NCBI RefSeq assembly: GCF_026162425.1
Contig: NZ_JAOBQJ010000005.1
Location: 248,001 to 312,000 of the forward strand
DNA: 64,000 nt
Direction: 5' to 3'
Source: Flexivirga meconopsidis
Lineage (GTDB): Bacteria; Actinomycetota; Actinomycetes; Actinomycetales; Dermatophilaceae
Shown: one piece after another, positions 8,633 through 17,309 of the stretch
How positions within the stretch are numbered: the first letter of the stretch is position 1
How the letters are laid out: every line of letters begins with the position of its first letter
The notes under the pieces: model-generated
Database searches by the model: none
Seen by the model: the letters and a program-made list of their open reading frames with translations, nothing else
What the model was told of the DNA's origin: nothing
Made by a program: the position numbers and the translations under genes

Positions 8633-9937
8633 GTGAGCATTGACACCCGACGCATCCCACGGCTGCTGCACCCTGCTTGGGCAATTGCCGCAGTCACCTT
8701 CCTGACGATGATCGGTTCTGCCGGGTTTCGCGCGGCCCCAGGTGTTTTCATGGATCCACTGCATCAGGAGTTCGGGTGGTCGATGGGCCTCATGGGGTCG
8801 GCGGTGTCACTCAACTTGGTGCTTTTCGGGTTGACCGCGCCGTTCTCTGCGGCGCTGATGGAGCGCTTCGGCATCCGGCCGGTGTGCATGGTCGCCCTGG
8901 TCCTGGTGGCGGCCGGCGCGATCCTGCCGGTCTGGATGACCAGTCCATGGCAGCTCATTGTGTGCTGGGGGTTATTGATCGGACTCGGCACGGGCTCGAT
9001 GTCGATGTCACTGGTGGCGACCGTCACCGGCCGCTGGTTCCACGCCAAGCGCGGGCTGATCTCCGGCGTACTCACCGCGGCCAACGCCACCGGTCAACTG
9101 ATCTTCCTGCCTGTCCTGGCAGCCATCTCGCACGCGGCCGGCTGGCGCTGGGCAACTTCGGTGGTCGGCCTCGCGGCCTTCGCCGTGGTGCCACTGGTGC
9201 TCGTCTTCATGCGCAACCGGCCCGAAGACCTCGGCACCGTGGCCTACGGCGCACCGGAGGGCTACAGGTCGCCGAAGTCGACCGGCGGGGCACGAATGGC
9301 CCTGGAAACGCTCAAGATCGCAAGCCGAAGTCGCGCATTTTGGTTCCTCGCCGGCACATTCGCGATCTGTGGGGCGACCACCAACGGACTGGTGAGCACG
9401 CACTTTATCCCGGCCGCCATGGACCACGGCATGCACGAGACGACCGCAGCGTCACTACTCGCGTTGGTCGGCATCTTCGATATCGTCGGCACGATCGGGT
9501 CCGGGTGGCTCACCGACCGGGTCGATCCCCGGATACTTCTCGTCTTCTACTACGGGCTGCGCGGTGTCGCACTGAGCCTGTTGCCATCGCTGTTCTCCGG
9601 GACGATGCGGCCGAACATGCTGGCGTTTGTGCTCTTCTACGGACTGGACTGGGTGGCGACCGTGCCACCGACAATGGCGCTGGCGCGGCAGCACTTCGGG
9701 GACCGGGCACCGGTCGTCTTCGGCTGGATCTTCGCCTGCCACCAGCTCGGTGCCGCGCTCGCGGCGTGGGGTGCGGGATGGATCCGGGACGACACCGGCA
9801 CCTACGCGTCAGCGTTCTACATCGCCGCGGTGCTCTGTCTGGTGGCAGCCGCGGTCTGTCTTACGATCCGACGCATCAATGGTCCGGCAACATCCGAGGC
9901 CGCACCGACACCCCTCGCGGTGTCGGAGCCGACCTGA
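8633..9937 (+). CDS. MFS transporter
   Basis: 434-aa integral membrane protein of the major facilitator superfamily with about 12 hydrophobic segments in two halves. It resembles the oxalate/monocarboxylate-type branch, with paired GLGTGSM-like and GSGWLTDRVD motifs in the loops. The GTG at 8633 is preferred because the frame upstream of it has no ribosome site and adds a non-conserved leader. Transport direction and substrate cannot be read. The divergent GlxA-family regulator is the obvious controller, which hints at uptake or efflux of a small organic acid or amide (inference). Confidence 0.85.
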   Translation: MSIDTRRIPRLLHPAWAIAAVTFLTMIGSAGFRAAPGVFMDPLHQEFGWSMGLMGSAVSLNLVLFGLTAPFSAALMERFGIRPVCMVALVLVAAGAILPVWMTSPWQLIVCWGLLIGLGTGSMSMSLVATVTGRWFHAKRGLISGVLTAANATGQLIFLPVLAAISHAAGWRWATSVVGLAAFAVVPLVLVFMRNRPEDLGTVAYGAPEGYRSPKSTGGARMALETLKIASRSRAFWFLAGTFAICGATTNGLVSTHFIPAAMDHGMHETTAASLLALVGIFDIVGTIGSGWLTDRVDPRILLVFYYGLRGVALSLLPSLFSGTMRPNMLAFVLFYGLDWVATVPPTMALARQHFGDRAPVVFGWIFACHQLGAALAAWGAGWIRDDTGTYASAFYIAAVLCLVAAAVCLTIRRINGPATSEAAPTPLAVSEPT

Positions 9938-9950
9938 CAGGATCGGCGGC

Positions 9951-10670
9951 ATGGAAGCCTCGAACGTGGTCCGTGCCCTGGCCCCGACCGGCACCCTGCG
10001 GGCGGTCATCAACCTCGGCAACCCGGTGCTGGCCGGTGGCTCCGCCGCAGAGCCCACCGGCGTGACTGTCACCCTCGCGCAGGAGCTCGCGCGCGGATTG
10101 GGCGTCCCGGTCCAATTGCGGACCGTCGATGCCGCGCGAGACTCATTCGCCGCGCTGACTTCGGGGGAGGTCGACATCGCCTTCCTCGCCAACGAGCCGG
10201 CGCGTGCTGCGGAAGTGACGTTCAGTGCGCCATACGTGGTGATCGAGGGGGTGTATGCCGTGCCTGCCGACAGCGAGTTGCAGCATGCGGACCAGGTCGA
10301 CCGAGCCGGCAATCGCGTTGGGGTCAAGGAGGGTTCGGCCTACGACCTGTTCCTCACCCGCACGCTGCAGCAGGCGACCGTGGTGCGCGGGGCGGACGGG
10401 GTCGAGGTCTTCGAGGCGGCGCGCCTGGAGGTGGCTGCGGGCATCCGGCAGCCGGTGCTGGCTCATGCCGAACGCTTCGACCTGCGGGTGCTCGAGCCGG
10501 CGTTCATGCAGATCCAGCAGGCGGTCGCCGCACCCAAGGCGCTGCCGCCGGTCGCTGCGTCATACCTGCGCGCGTTCGTGGAGCACGCCAAGTCGAGCGG
10601 GCTGGTCGCCGACGCGCTGCGCCGCTCCGGACAGGAAGCAACGGTCGCCCCGGCAACTGATTTCGTATGA
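9951..10670 (+). CDS. Solute-binding-like protein (SBP family 3 fold) without export signal
   Basis: 239 aa. The order of elements (LRAVINLGNPVLAG, then TGVTVTLAQELARGLG, then SGEVDIAFLANEP, AEVTFSAPYVVIEGVYAV and VGVKEGSAYDLFLTR) is that of amino-acid-type periplasmic binding proteins. However, it starts directly with the mature domain: no signal peptide or lipobox is present, and no in-frame upstream extension would give one. It may therefore work in the cytoplasm as a ligand-binding or enzyme-like protein. The ATG follows the MFS stop by 13 bp, and its own stop overlaps the MOSC gene (ATGA). Confidence 0.75.
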   Translation: MEASNVVRALAPTGTLRAVINLGNPVLAGGSAAEPTGVTVTLAQELARGLGVPVQLRTVDAARDSFAALTSGEVDIAFLANEPARAAEVTFSAPYVVIEGVYAVPADSELQHADQVDRAGNRVGVKEGSAYDLFLTRTLQQATVVRGADGVEVFEAARLEVAAGIRQPVLAHAERFDLRVLEPAFMQIQQAVAAPKALPPVAASYLRAFVEHAKSSGLVADALRRSGQEATVAPATDFV

Positions 10671-11332
10671 CGCTCGAGGTGCGTCTCGATGCGGTGCGCG
10701 TCGGGGGCGTCAGGCCGCTCCCCCGGGAGGGGCAGCCGTCGGCGATCGACAAGCACGAGGTGGACGGGCCCGTCCAGGTGACCACGCTCGGTCTTGCCGG
10801 TGACGAACACGGCGACCCGCGCGTCCATGGTGGCCCCGAGAAGGCGCTGCACTTCTTCTCCGTCGAGGGATACCGCAAACTTGCCGACGCGCTGCCCGAT
10901 GTCGATGTGCGGATCGGGTCACTGGGCGAGAACCTCCGCGGCGTTGGCGCGACCGAGCAGAACGTGTGCGTCGGCGATGTGTTCCGACTGGGCACGGCGC
11001 TCGCACAGGTCTCCCGGCCACGCTCTCCCTGCTGGAAGATCGACCACGTCCTCGACCATGACGGCGCAAACCTGACCCTCGCCGAATTACGTTGCCAGGG
11101 CTGGTATCTGCGCGTACTCGAGGAGGGCGAGGTTGCCGCCGGGGACCGCATGACGTTGGTCGACCGGCACTCACCCGCGGCAACGCTCGACCGGTTGCTC
11201 CGAGTGCAGCAGGAGCACCGGCCGGACGTCGCCGAGCTGCGGGAACTGGCCGGAGCCACCGGCCTCGCCGATCAGATCAGGCGTCGACTGCTCGGGCGTG
11301 CGCAGTGGCTGCAGGCCAATCCCGGAGCGTGA
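10667..11332 (+). CDS. MOSC domain protein (YiiM-like)
   Basis: 221-aa cytoplasmic protein with a MOSC beta-barrel (about 45-165) that binds molybdenum cofactor sulfur or acts on N-hydroxylated compounds. The conserved Cys is in SRPRSPCWKID, and the HGGPEKALHFF stretch is typical of YiiM. The C-terminal helices (about 170-215) match the YiiM 3-alpha domain. YiiM-type proteins reduce N-hydroxylated substrates such as 6-hydroxylaminopurine; that function is inferred by family. It is translationally coupled to the signal-less binding-like protein upstream. Confidence 0.85.
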   Translation: MTLEVRLDAVRVGGVRPLPREGQPSAIDKHEVDGPVQVTTLGLAGDEHGDPRVHGGPEKALHFFSVEGYRKLADALPDVDVRIGSLGENLRGVGATEQNVCVGDVFRLGTALAQVSRPRSPCWKIDHVLDHDGANLTLAELRCQGWYLRVLEEGEVAAGDRMTLVDRHSPAATLDRLLRVQQEHRPDVAELRELAGATGLADQIRRRLLGRAQWLQANPGA

Positions 11333-11338
11333 AGGCCG

Positions 11339-11698
11339 TCAGCAGTTCGCCCAGCCGTAAGTCGCCTGGCTCAGGTACACCTGCCCAGTCCAGGTCGACC
11401 AAGTCCCGGCGTCGTACAACCGCTTCGTCTGTCCGTTGTAGATCGTGATGCAGCTGTCCTGGTATGGCGCGTTGACGTAAGTCCAAGTAAAGCCTGTCTG
11501 CAGGTAGACCTTCATCTGGCCCTTGATCCGGATCGTTTTGCCACAGTTGTTGTGTGCACCTTCGAACGACCGGTTGGGTCCGACCCATGTCTGCACGCAG
11601 GACGCAGCATCCGCAGCAGGTGCGACTGCGACGTATCCAGCCCCGCTCCCTCCCGCGACGATCGCGGCAGTCAGTGCGGTCCGTGCAAGCTTCTTCAT
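11339..11698 (-). CDS. Small secreted four-cysteine protein, unknown function
   Basis: 119 aa. A Sec signal peptide (MKKLART start, hydrophobic Ala/Gly stretch, cleavage likely near ADAAS, residue 33) precedes a mature chain of about 86 residues rich in Trp, Tyr and Thr. Cysteines at 34, 52, 83 and 119 would allow two disulfides. No family was recognised; the fold is likely a small beta barrel. It is monocistronic, convergent with the MOSC gene (6-bp gap), and its upstream region faces the GAF-LuxR regulator gene, which may control it (inference). Confidence 0.65.
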   Translation of the reverse strand: MKKLARTALTAAIVAGGSGAGYVAVAPAADAASCVQTWVGPNRSFEGAHNNCGKTIRIKGQMKVYLQTGFTWTYVNAPYQDSCITIYNGQTKRLYDAGTWSTWTGQVYLSQATYGWANC

Positions 11699-11856
11699 TG
11701 CTCTCCCCTTTGGTGAACGTCGACAACGTCAGTGAGTTCGGTGACGGTTCGGTGCCGGCACGCTCGAACGCTAGAACGCCAACCTTGTGGTGGCCAGTAC
11801 TGATGTAGTGCCGCACACGTACTGCTTCCGGGCGGCACCTGCGGCATGATCTTCGC
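11699..11856. promoter_or_regulatory. Divergent intergenic region (secreted protein / LuxR regulator)
   Basis: 158 bp between divergent starts. A purine-rich GGGGAGAGC next to the secreted-protein ATG acts as its ribosome site. No convincing long inverted repeat was found; both promoters must lie here. Confidence 0.4.
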
Positions 11857-12756
11857 GTGCAGTTCAGTCCTCGGGTCGCGGTCGCCCTGCGTGACGCCAA
11901 CCGTCGTCTCGCATCCGTCAGCCCCGGCAGCCGGACCGAACCTGCCCAAGCGTGCCTGCACGCGATGCTGACCCTGGCGCCGGTCGACAGCTTCTACGTC
12001 GGCTTCTTCGAACCGCACAGCGTGGTGCGTATGACGTATGTCTTCGATGGCGGCCGGGTGCTCGGCCCCGACATGGTCCCCTATGGACCGCATGGGCTGT
12101 CGGCGCATGTGCGCGCCGGGCACACTTACTCATGGAGCCAGGATGCCGGCGCCCTCGTGCAACGCGGGTTGTCGTTCGGAGATATCGAGCGAGTCAGTCA
12201 CGATGCCGTCGTTACCCCGATCCGAGACGACGTCGGGCCACCACTCGGTTTGATCGGGTACCTCTCCTACCAGCCGTCAGTCTTCTCCAGCGAACTCGTG
12301 GCCGCAGCCGAATGGCTCGCGGACGCATTCGCGGTCACCGAGAAGTGGTCTCGCAGCTATCACTTGCGCATCGACCATGCTGCGATCACCGGTCCACAGA
12401 TAGAACTGACTCCGGCCGAGGCACTGTTGCAGGTTCGCAAGAAGTTGGCTCAGCTCTCGGACCGCATGAGCACGCTGCGCACCGAACAGCGAATCACCGT
12501 GGGCGATTTGGACGAGCTCATCGCGCTGTGCGAGCAAGCGACGACGAGCGCACTCCAGGCGCGCGACGAGTCAGCATGCGTAGGAACGAACTTCAGCATC
12601 CTGACGGATCGTGAGCGCGAGGTTGCCTTCTTGGTACGCGAGGGACGCACCAACGCTCAGATCTGTTCTTCGCTCCATCTGTCGGAGAGCACCGTCAAAG
12701 GACATGTGACTCACATCCTCGCCAAGCTCGGCCTGCAGAACAGGACCCAGATCTGA
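11857..12756 (+). CDS. GAF-like sensor / LuxR-type transcriptional regulator
   Basis: 299 aa. The N-terminal half (about 25-170) resembles a GAF sensor (FYVGFFEPHSVVRMTYVFDGG and PLGLIGYLSYQPSVFSSELV). A helical linker (about 180-240) leads to a LuxR/FixJ helix-turn-helix at the C-terminus (LTDREREVAFLVREGRTNAQ, then LSESTVKGHVTHILAKLGL). The protein stops right after NRTQI, so the last helix usual in this family is missing or very short; the stop lies 9 bp from the convergent phosphatase gene. No phospho-acceptor receiver domain. The signal is unknown; the divergent secreted protein is a possible target. Confidence 0.8.
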   Translation: MQFSPRVAVALRDANRRLASVSPGSRTEPAQACLHAMLTLAPVDSFYVGFFEPHSVVRMTYVFDGGRVLGPDMVPYGPHGLSAHVRAGHTYSWSQDAGALVQRGLSFGDIERVSHDAVVTPIRDDVGPPLGLIGYLSYQPSVFSSELVAAAEWLADAFAVTEKWSRSYHLRIDHAAITGPQIELTPAEALLQVRKKLAQLSDRMSTLRTEQRITVGDLDELIALCEQATTSALQARDESACVGTNFSILTDREREVAFLVREGRTNAQICSSLHLSESTVKGHVTHILAKLGLQNRTQI

Positions 12757-12765
12757 GATTGCTCA

Positions 12766-13317
12766 TCACAGGGGCCAAGGTCTGACGCCTCCATTGGGCA
12801 TCGGGCTGTCCCAGTCGACCTCGCGATGAGTGCGCCCGTCGAGGATCGCGAGAGCGACCCGGATCGCGTCGCCGTGGCTGACCAGGACGTGCGTGCCCTC
12901 GTCGAGTTCGGCGAGAAAGATTGCCAGACGCCGATGAACGTCGAGCACGGATTCGCCGCCGCCCCAGCGGACTTCGCTGATATCAAGGCCGCCGGCGGGC
13001 GGATCCTCGGCGCGAAGCTCGTCATAACCGCGCCCCTCGAGGTCCCCCATGCCCTGCTCCCGCAGCGCCGGAGACTCCCGGGGCGTCAGGCACAGCCGCA
13101 TCCCGATGACTGCCGCCGTCTGCCGGGCGCGCACCAGATCGCTGGTCCAGAGCGTTGGCGGCCGGTCACTACCCAGCCGGTCTCGTAGCTCGGCGGCCGC
13201 CGACGCCGCCTGGGCACGGCCGAGCTCGGTGAGCGGTGGATGCGCGGTCTGCCCTTGCAGCCGACGCTCGTGATTCCAGGTCGACTGCCCGTGCCGGACC
13301 AGGTAGATGGTGCGCAT
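12766..13317 (-). CDS. Histidine phosphatase family protein (candidate alpha-ribazole phosphatase)
   Basis: 183-aa cytoplasmic phosphatase. LVRHGQSTWN at the N-terminus is the phosphohistidine motif, and LVSHGDAIR carries the second catalytic His. The ATG at 13317 places the RHG motif at residues 7-9 as in the family; the longer open frame adds an unsupported leader. It diverges from cobQ with a 49-bp gap. Because the B12 cluster otherwise lacks an alpha-ribazole-phosphate or adenosylcobalamin-phosphate phosphatase (CobC/CobZ), this is the best local candidate (inference). The family is too broad to prove it. Confidence 0.8.
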   Translation of the reverse strand: MRTIYLVRHGQSTWNHERRLQGQTAHPPLTELGRAQAASAAAELRDRLGSDRPPTLWTSDLVRARQTAAVIGMRLCLTPRESPALREQGMGDLEGRGYDELRAEDPPAGGLDISEVRWGGGESVLDVHRRLAIFLAELDEGTHVLVSHGDAIRVALAILDGRTHREVDWDSPMPNGGVRPWPL

Positions 13318-13366
13318 TGCGGTCCACCCTACGTGCCCGCCGACGCGCCACACCTACACTTGCCCC

Positions 13367-14806
13367 GTGCCTGGGATCCTCGTTGCCGGAACGACTTCCG
13401 ATGCCGGCAAGTCCTTGGTCACCACCGGCCTGTGCCGGGCATTGCGTCGACGTGGGCTGCGCGTTGCACCGTTCAAGGCGCAGAACATGTCGAACAATTC
13501 CATGGTCTGCACCGACGGCTCGGAGATCGGGAGGGCGCAGTATCTCCAGGCTTTGGCTGCGGGGGTCGAGCCGGGCAGTTTGCACAATCCGGTCCTGCTG
13601 AAGCCGTCCTCGGACCGGCGCTCGTTCGTGGTCGTCCGGGGTCGGCCGGCCGGCGAGCTTCGGTCCGGCGAATATGCCACTGGTAGAACGGCATTGGCGG
13701 CTGCTGCGTTCGACGCATATGACGAATTGGCGGCGACCTGCGACGTTGTCGTCTGCGAGGGTGCCGGCTCCCCGGCCGAGATCAACCTGCGCGAAGGCGA
13801 CTACGTGAACATGGGCCTGGCCCGACACGGCCGGCTTCCGGTGGTGTTGGTCGCCGACATCGACCGCGGTGGTGCGCTGGCTGCGATCTACGGCACGTGG
13901 GGCCTGCTGGACGAGGCCGATCGTGCTCTGCTGAGCGGCTACCTGGTCAACAAGTTCCGCGGCGACGAGACCGTGCTCAAGCCGGGCCTGGCGGAGCTGA
14001 CCCGGCGATGCGGGCTCCCGTCATACGGTGTCGTGCCGTGGCTGCGTGACGTCTGGATCGACTCGGAGGACGCCCTGTCCAACGGTCGCTACGCACCAGT
14101 GAGCCCCGAGGAGCCGACGCTCTCGGTGGCCGCCGTGGCGCTGCCTCGTACCTCGAACGCGACCGACCTCGACGCGCTGGAGTGTGAGCCCGGGGTAGCC
14201 GTCACCGTGACCCGCGACCCACGCGTCTGCGCCTCGGCCGATCTGCTGGTGCTGCCCGGCTCGCGGGCAACCGTCGCCGACCTGCGCTGGTTGCGCGAGT
14301 CCGGCATCGCTGACGTGGTGCGTGACCGGGCCGCGAAGGGACGGCCGGTGCTGGGCATCTGCGGCGGCTACCAGATGCTGTGCGAACGCATCGACGACCC
14401 GGTCGAGAGCCGAGCCGGCGCGGTCGACGGACTTGGACTTCTCGGCGGCACAGTGCAATTCACGACGGACAAGGTGTTGGGTCGCCCCTCGGCCGTATGG
14501 CGGGGGCTCCCGGTCGCCGGTTACACGATCCACCACGGACGACCCGACGCGGACGGCTCGTTCCCCGGCGGTGCGACCACCGGCAGCATCACCGGCACCA
14601 TGTGGCACGGCATCTTCGAGAGCGACGACTTCCGCGCGGCGTGGCTGCGGCAGGTCGCGGAGACGACCGGCTCAGCTTGGCGTCCGGCAGCCGACCGGCC
14701 GCGCTTCGCCGCCGCCCGTGAAGCGATGATCGACCGCCTCGCAGACACACTCGAGACCCATGCCGACGTTGACCGGATGATCGAAGTTGCGGGTGAATCA
14801 CGATGA
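13367..14806 (+). CDS. cobQ: Cobyric acid synthase
   Basis: 479 aa. Uses glutamine and ATP to amidate the b, d, e and g carboxylates of adenosylcobyrinic acid a,c-diamide, giving cobyric acid. The dethiobiotin-synthetase-like N-domain opens with LVAGTTSDAGKS and continues with KAQNMSNNSMV and DIDRGGALAAIYG; the glutaminase domain has the nucleophile in GICGGYQML and the His in YTIHHGRP. The GTG at 13367 keeps the P-loop near residue 10. The stop overlaps cobF by 4 bp. No riboswitch is visible in the short upstream gap. Confidence 0.95.
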   Translation: MPGILVAGTTSDAGKSLVTTGLCRALRRRGLRVAPFKAQNMSNNSMVCTDGSEIGRAQYLQALAAGVEPGSLHNPVLLKPSSDRRSFVVVRGRPAGELRSGEYATGRTALAAAAFDAYDELAATCDVVVCEGAGSPAEINLREGDYVNMGLARHGRLPVVLVADIDRGGALAAIYGTWGLLDEADRALLSGYLVNKFRGDETVLKPGLAELTRRCGLPSYGVVPWLRDVWIDSEDALSNGRYAPVSPEEPTLSVAAVALPRTSNATDLDALECEPGVAVTVTRDPRVCASADLLVLPGSRATVADLRWLRESGIADVVRDRAAKGRPVLGICGGYQMLCERIDDPVESRAGAVDGLGLLGGTVQFTTDKVLGRPSAVWRGLPVAGYTIHHGRPDADGSFPGGATTGSITGTMWHGIFESDDFRAAWLRQVAETTGSAWRPAADRPRFAAAREAMIDRLADTLETHADVDRMIEVAGESR

Positions 14807-15582
14807 GTGCCAGGCACGTTCGGCAGGTCGAGGTGATCGGCATCGGCGCCGGGTCACCCGGTCACCTGACTGTCGGAGCGATCGACGCGATCCGGCGCGT
14901 CGACACCTTCCTGGTGGCCCACAAGGGCGACGCGAAGCGGCAGCTGGTCGCCCTGCGTGAGGAAGTCGTGCGGCGCAGTGCCGGCGACCATCCCCATCGC
15001 TTCGTGACGCTGCCCGACCCGCAGCGCGGGCCCGACGCGGCGCGACCGGCTGCGGCATACGCCGGAGCAGTGCGTGACTGGCACGAGGCCCGGACCGTCG
15101 CCTACGCCGAGGTGATCGCGGGCCTGCCGCCCGACGAGGTCGTCGGTTTCCTGGTATGGGGCGATCCGGCCTTCTACGACAGCACGATCCGGGTAGTGGA
15201 CAACCTCGCCGGTCGAATGCCGCTGGACGTGCGAATCACGCCTGGCATCACCGCGTTTCAGGCCCTCGCCGCCGCCCACGGGACCGTGCTGCACGGCATC
15301 GGCGAGCCGGTGCACATCACCACCGGACGGCGGCTCGTCGAGTCCTACTCCCCCGACCTCGGGACGGTCGTGGTCATGCTCGACGGCCACCTGCGGTGCG
15401 CTGAGCTGGTCGAGCGCTTCCCCGACCTGCAGATCCAGTGGGGCGCCCAGCTCGGCCTGCCGTCACAAGCCCTCGACGCGGGACGCCTGTCCGACGTCAT
15501 CGACCGGATCACCAGCACGCGCGCGCAGATCCGCAGGCGCGACGGCTGGGTGATGGACGTCTACGCCCTCAGCAGCGGCTAG
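14803..15582 (+). CDS. cobF: Precorrin-6A synthase (deacetylating)
   Basis: 259-aa SAM-dependent C1 methyltransferase of the aerobic pathway; converts precorrin-5 to precorrin-6A with loss of acetate. The N-terminal VIGIGAGSPGHLTVGAIDAI is the corrin methyltransferase signature, and GFLVWGDPAFYDST is the substrate-binding loop specific to CobF. Its presence is diagnostic for the oxygen-dependent route. It is coupled to cobQ by a 4-bp overlap and converges on the bluB-cobT gene, sharing 4 bp at the stops. Confidence 0.95.
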   Translation: MSARHVRQVEVIGIGAGSPGHLTVGAIDAIRRVDTFLVAHKGDAKRQLVALREEVVRRSAGDHPHRFVTLPDPQRGPDAARPAAAYAGAVRDWHEARTVAYAEVIAGLPPDEVVGFLVWGDPAFYDSTIRVVDNLAGRMPLDVRITPGITAFQALAAAHGTVLHGIGEPVHITTGRRLVESYSPDLGTVVVMLDGHLRCAELVERFPDLQIQWGAQLGLPSQALDAGRLSDVIDRITSTRAQIRRRDGWVMDVYALSSG

Positions 15583-17309
15583 TCGACCGTGCGTGCGGTG
15601 CCCGCACGGATCGCGGTGCCCTGCAGCAACAACGAGGTCGCGAGGCACGCGCCGACTCCCTCACCGGCGCGCAGGCGCAGTTGAAGCAGAGGTTCGAGGC
15701 CGAGGTCTGCGAGCAGCGCCCCGTGGGCCATTTCCCGACTCTGCTGTCCGGCAATCAGATAGGCCTGCACCCCCGCTTCCATCCGTATGGCGAGGGCCGC
15801 GGCCACCGAGGTCGCCAAGCCGTCGAGCACGACCGGCGAGCCGGCGGCGGCCGCACCGAGTGCGACCCCAGTCAGCACCGCGATCTCGGGTCCGCCGAGC
15901 TCTGCCAACAAGGCCATCGGCTCGCGGACAGACCCTGCACGGGCGAGCGCCTGGCTCATCACCTGCCTTTTGCGCGCGACGATCGCATCGTCAGCTCCGA
16001 CGCCGAGTCCGGCGACCTCTGACGGGCGCAATCCCAGCAGAGCGCAGGCCAGAGACCCCGCGACGGTGGTGTTACCGATGCCGACCTCGCCGAGTGCGAC
16101 GATGCCTGTCGCAGCTGCGGACTCGCCGATCGCCCTGCCCCGATCAAGCAAGGCCTCGACGCTGTCCGGGCTCATCGCCGGGGTAGCGACCAGGTCACCG
16201 GTCGGTCCGGCAACTCTGGCGTCCAACGCTCCCGGCACCGCGCCACCGGCGACTCCTGCATCGACCACGACGACCTCGAGTCCCGCGGCACGGGCCGCAA
16301 CCGCTCCCGCCGAACGCCCTTCGACGGCCGCCGTGAGCACGTCTCGGGTCACCGATTGCTCGAACGCACTGACCCCGCGGCCGACCACCGGATGATCGGC
16401 GCCCGCCAAGATCAGGCTGCCACCCCGCACCCGGCTGCCGGTCAGCGCGGACACCCGTGTCACCGCACGGTCGAGCACCCCGAGTGCGTCGGGCGGGGTG
16501 AGCACTGCATCCGCCGAGTCTGTTGCAGTCACGAGCTTCTCGGCGGCCGGCCCGCGCACATGAGAGTCCGGCGGGGCGTGCTCCTGCCAGCCGTCGCGCA
16601 TCACCACCTGATCCAGCGGCAACCGCCGGGACCACGCCGCCCGTGCCAGCCCGGGCTCCGGCGGTCGCTCGTCAGGCCAGCCGAGGCACAGCCAGCCCAG
16701 GGTCTCGACGCCGTCGGGCAGCCCGAGCAGCTCGGCCAGCTCGCCGGGCTCGAAGAGGGTGACCCACCCCATGCCGAGACCCAGCGTGCGCGCGGTGAGC
16801 CACATGTTCTCGATCGCGCAGGCGCACGACCACAGGTCAGTGTCGGGGAAGGTCGCCCGGCCCAGGACTCCGGCGGCGGCCGCACGCCGGTCGCAGGCAA
16901 CCACGACGCCGAGCGGCGCTTCGCGGATCCCCTCGAGTTTCAGGTCGAGCAGTCGGGCTGCCCGGTCCGGCGTCATCCCGGATGCCTGCCGGATGCGCTC
17001 CCGATCCGCCATATGCGCAGCCCGGTCGCGCAGACCGGGGTGGGTGACCACGATGAATCGCCAGGGCTGAGAATGTCCGACCGAGGGCGCGGAATGCCCT
17101 GCCGTCAGGACCTTTTCGACATACTCCCCGGGCACGGGGTCGGGGCGGAAACGCCTGATGTCACGCCGGGCACCGATCGCCGCGTCGAGTCCCTGAACGA
17201 TCTCGTCAGCCATTTGCCAGCCCGCCGGATCCGTGCCGCGTTCACGTGCAGACGACCGGTCGCCGACCACCGGGGTCGGTCGGCGGAAGCCGCGCTCAGG
17301 CGCCGTCAT
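15579..17309 (-). CDS. BluB-CobT fusion: 5,6-dimethylbenzimidazole synthase / nicotinate-nucleotide-DMB phosphoribosyltransferase
   Basis: 576-aa two-domain enzyme for the lower ligand. The N-terminal flavin nitroreductase-like domain (about 35-245; RRDIRRFRPDPVP, SAPSVGHSQPWRF) matches BluB, which cleaves FMNH2 to DMB. The C-terminal domain (about 275-576) matches CobT, which activates DMB to alpha-ribazole phosphate: GEVGIGNTT holds the likely catalytic Glu and DGLATSVAAALA the substrate loop. The ATG at 17309 overlaps the end of cobN; an ATG at 17213 (MADEIV) also fits and neither has a strong ribosome site. It is expressed with cobN under the minus-strand riboswitch. Confidence 0.9.
   Translation of the reverse strand: MTAPERGFRRPTPVVGDRSSARERGTDPAGWQMADEIVQGLDAAIGARRDIRRFRPDPVPGEYVEKVLTAGHSAPSVGHSQPWRFIVVTHPGLRDRAAHMADRERIRQASGMTPDRAARLLDLKLEGIREAPLGVVVACDRRAAAAGVLGRATFPDTDLWSCACAIENMWLTARTLGLGMGWVTLFEPGELAELLGLPDGVETLGWLCLGWPDERPPEPGLARAAWSRRLPLDQVVMRDGWQEHAPPDSHVRGPAAEKLVTATDSADAVLTPPDALGVLDRAVTRVSALTGSRVRGGSLILAGADHPVVGRGVSAFEQSVTRDVLTAAVEGRSAGAVAARAAGLEVVVVDAGVAGGAVPGALDARVAGPTGDLVATPAMSPDSVEALLDRGRAIGESAAATGIVALGEVGIGNTTVAGSLACALLGLRPSEVAGLGVGADDAIVARKRQVMSQALARAGSVREPMALLAELGGPEIAVLTGVALGAAAAGSPVVLDGLATSVAAALAIRMEAGVQAYLIAGQQSREMAHGALLADLGLEPLLQLRLRAGEGVGACLATSLLLQGTAIRAGTARTVD

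Noticed and set aside
12766-12790. Frameshift explaining the short LuxR C-terminus
   Set aside because: The other two frames after the stop do not encode the missing helix, so a simple single-base error is not supported.
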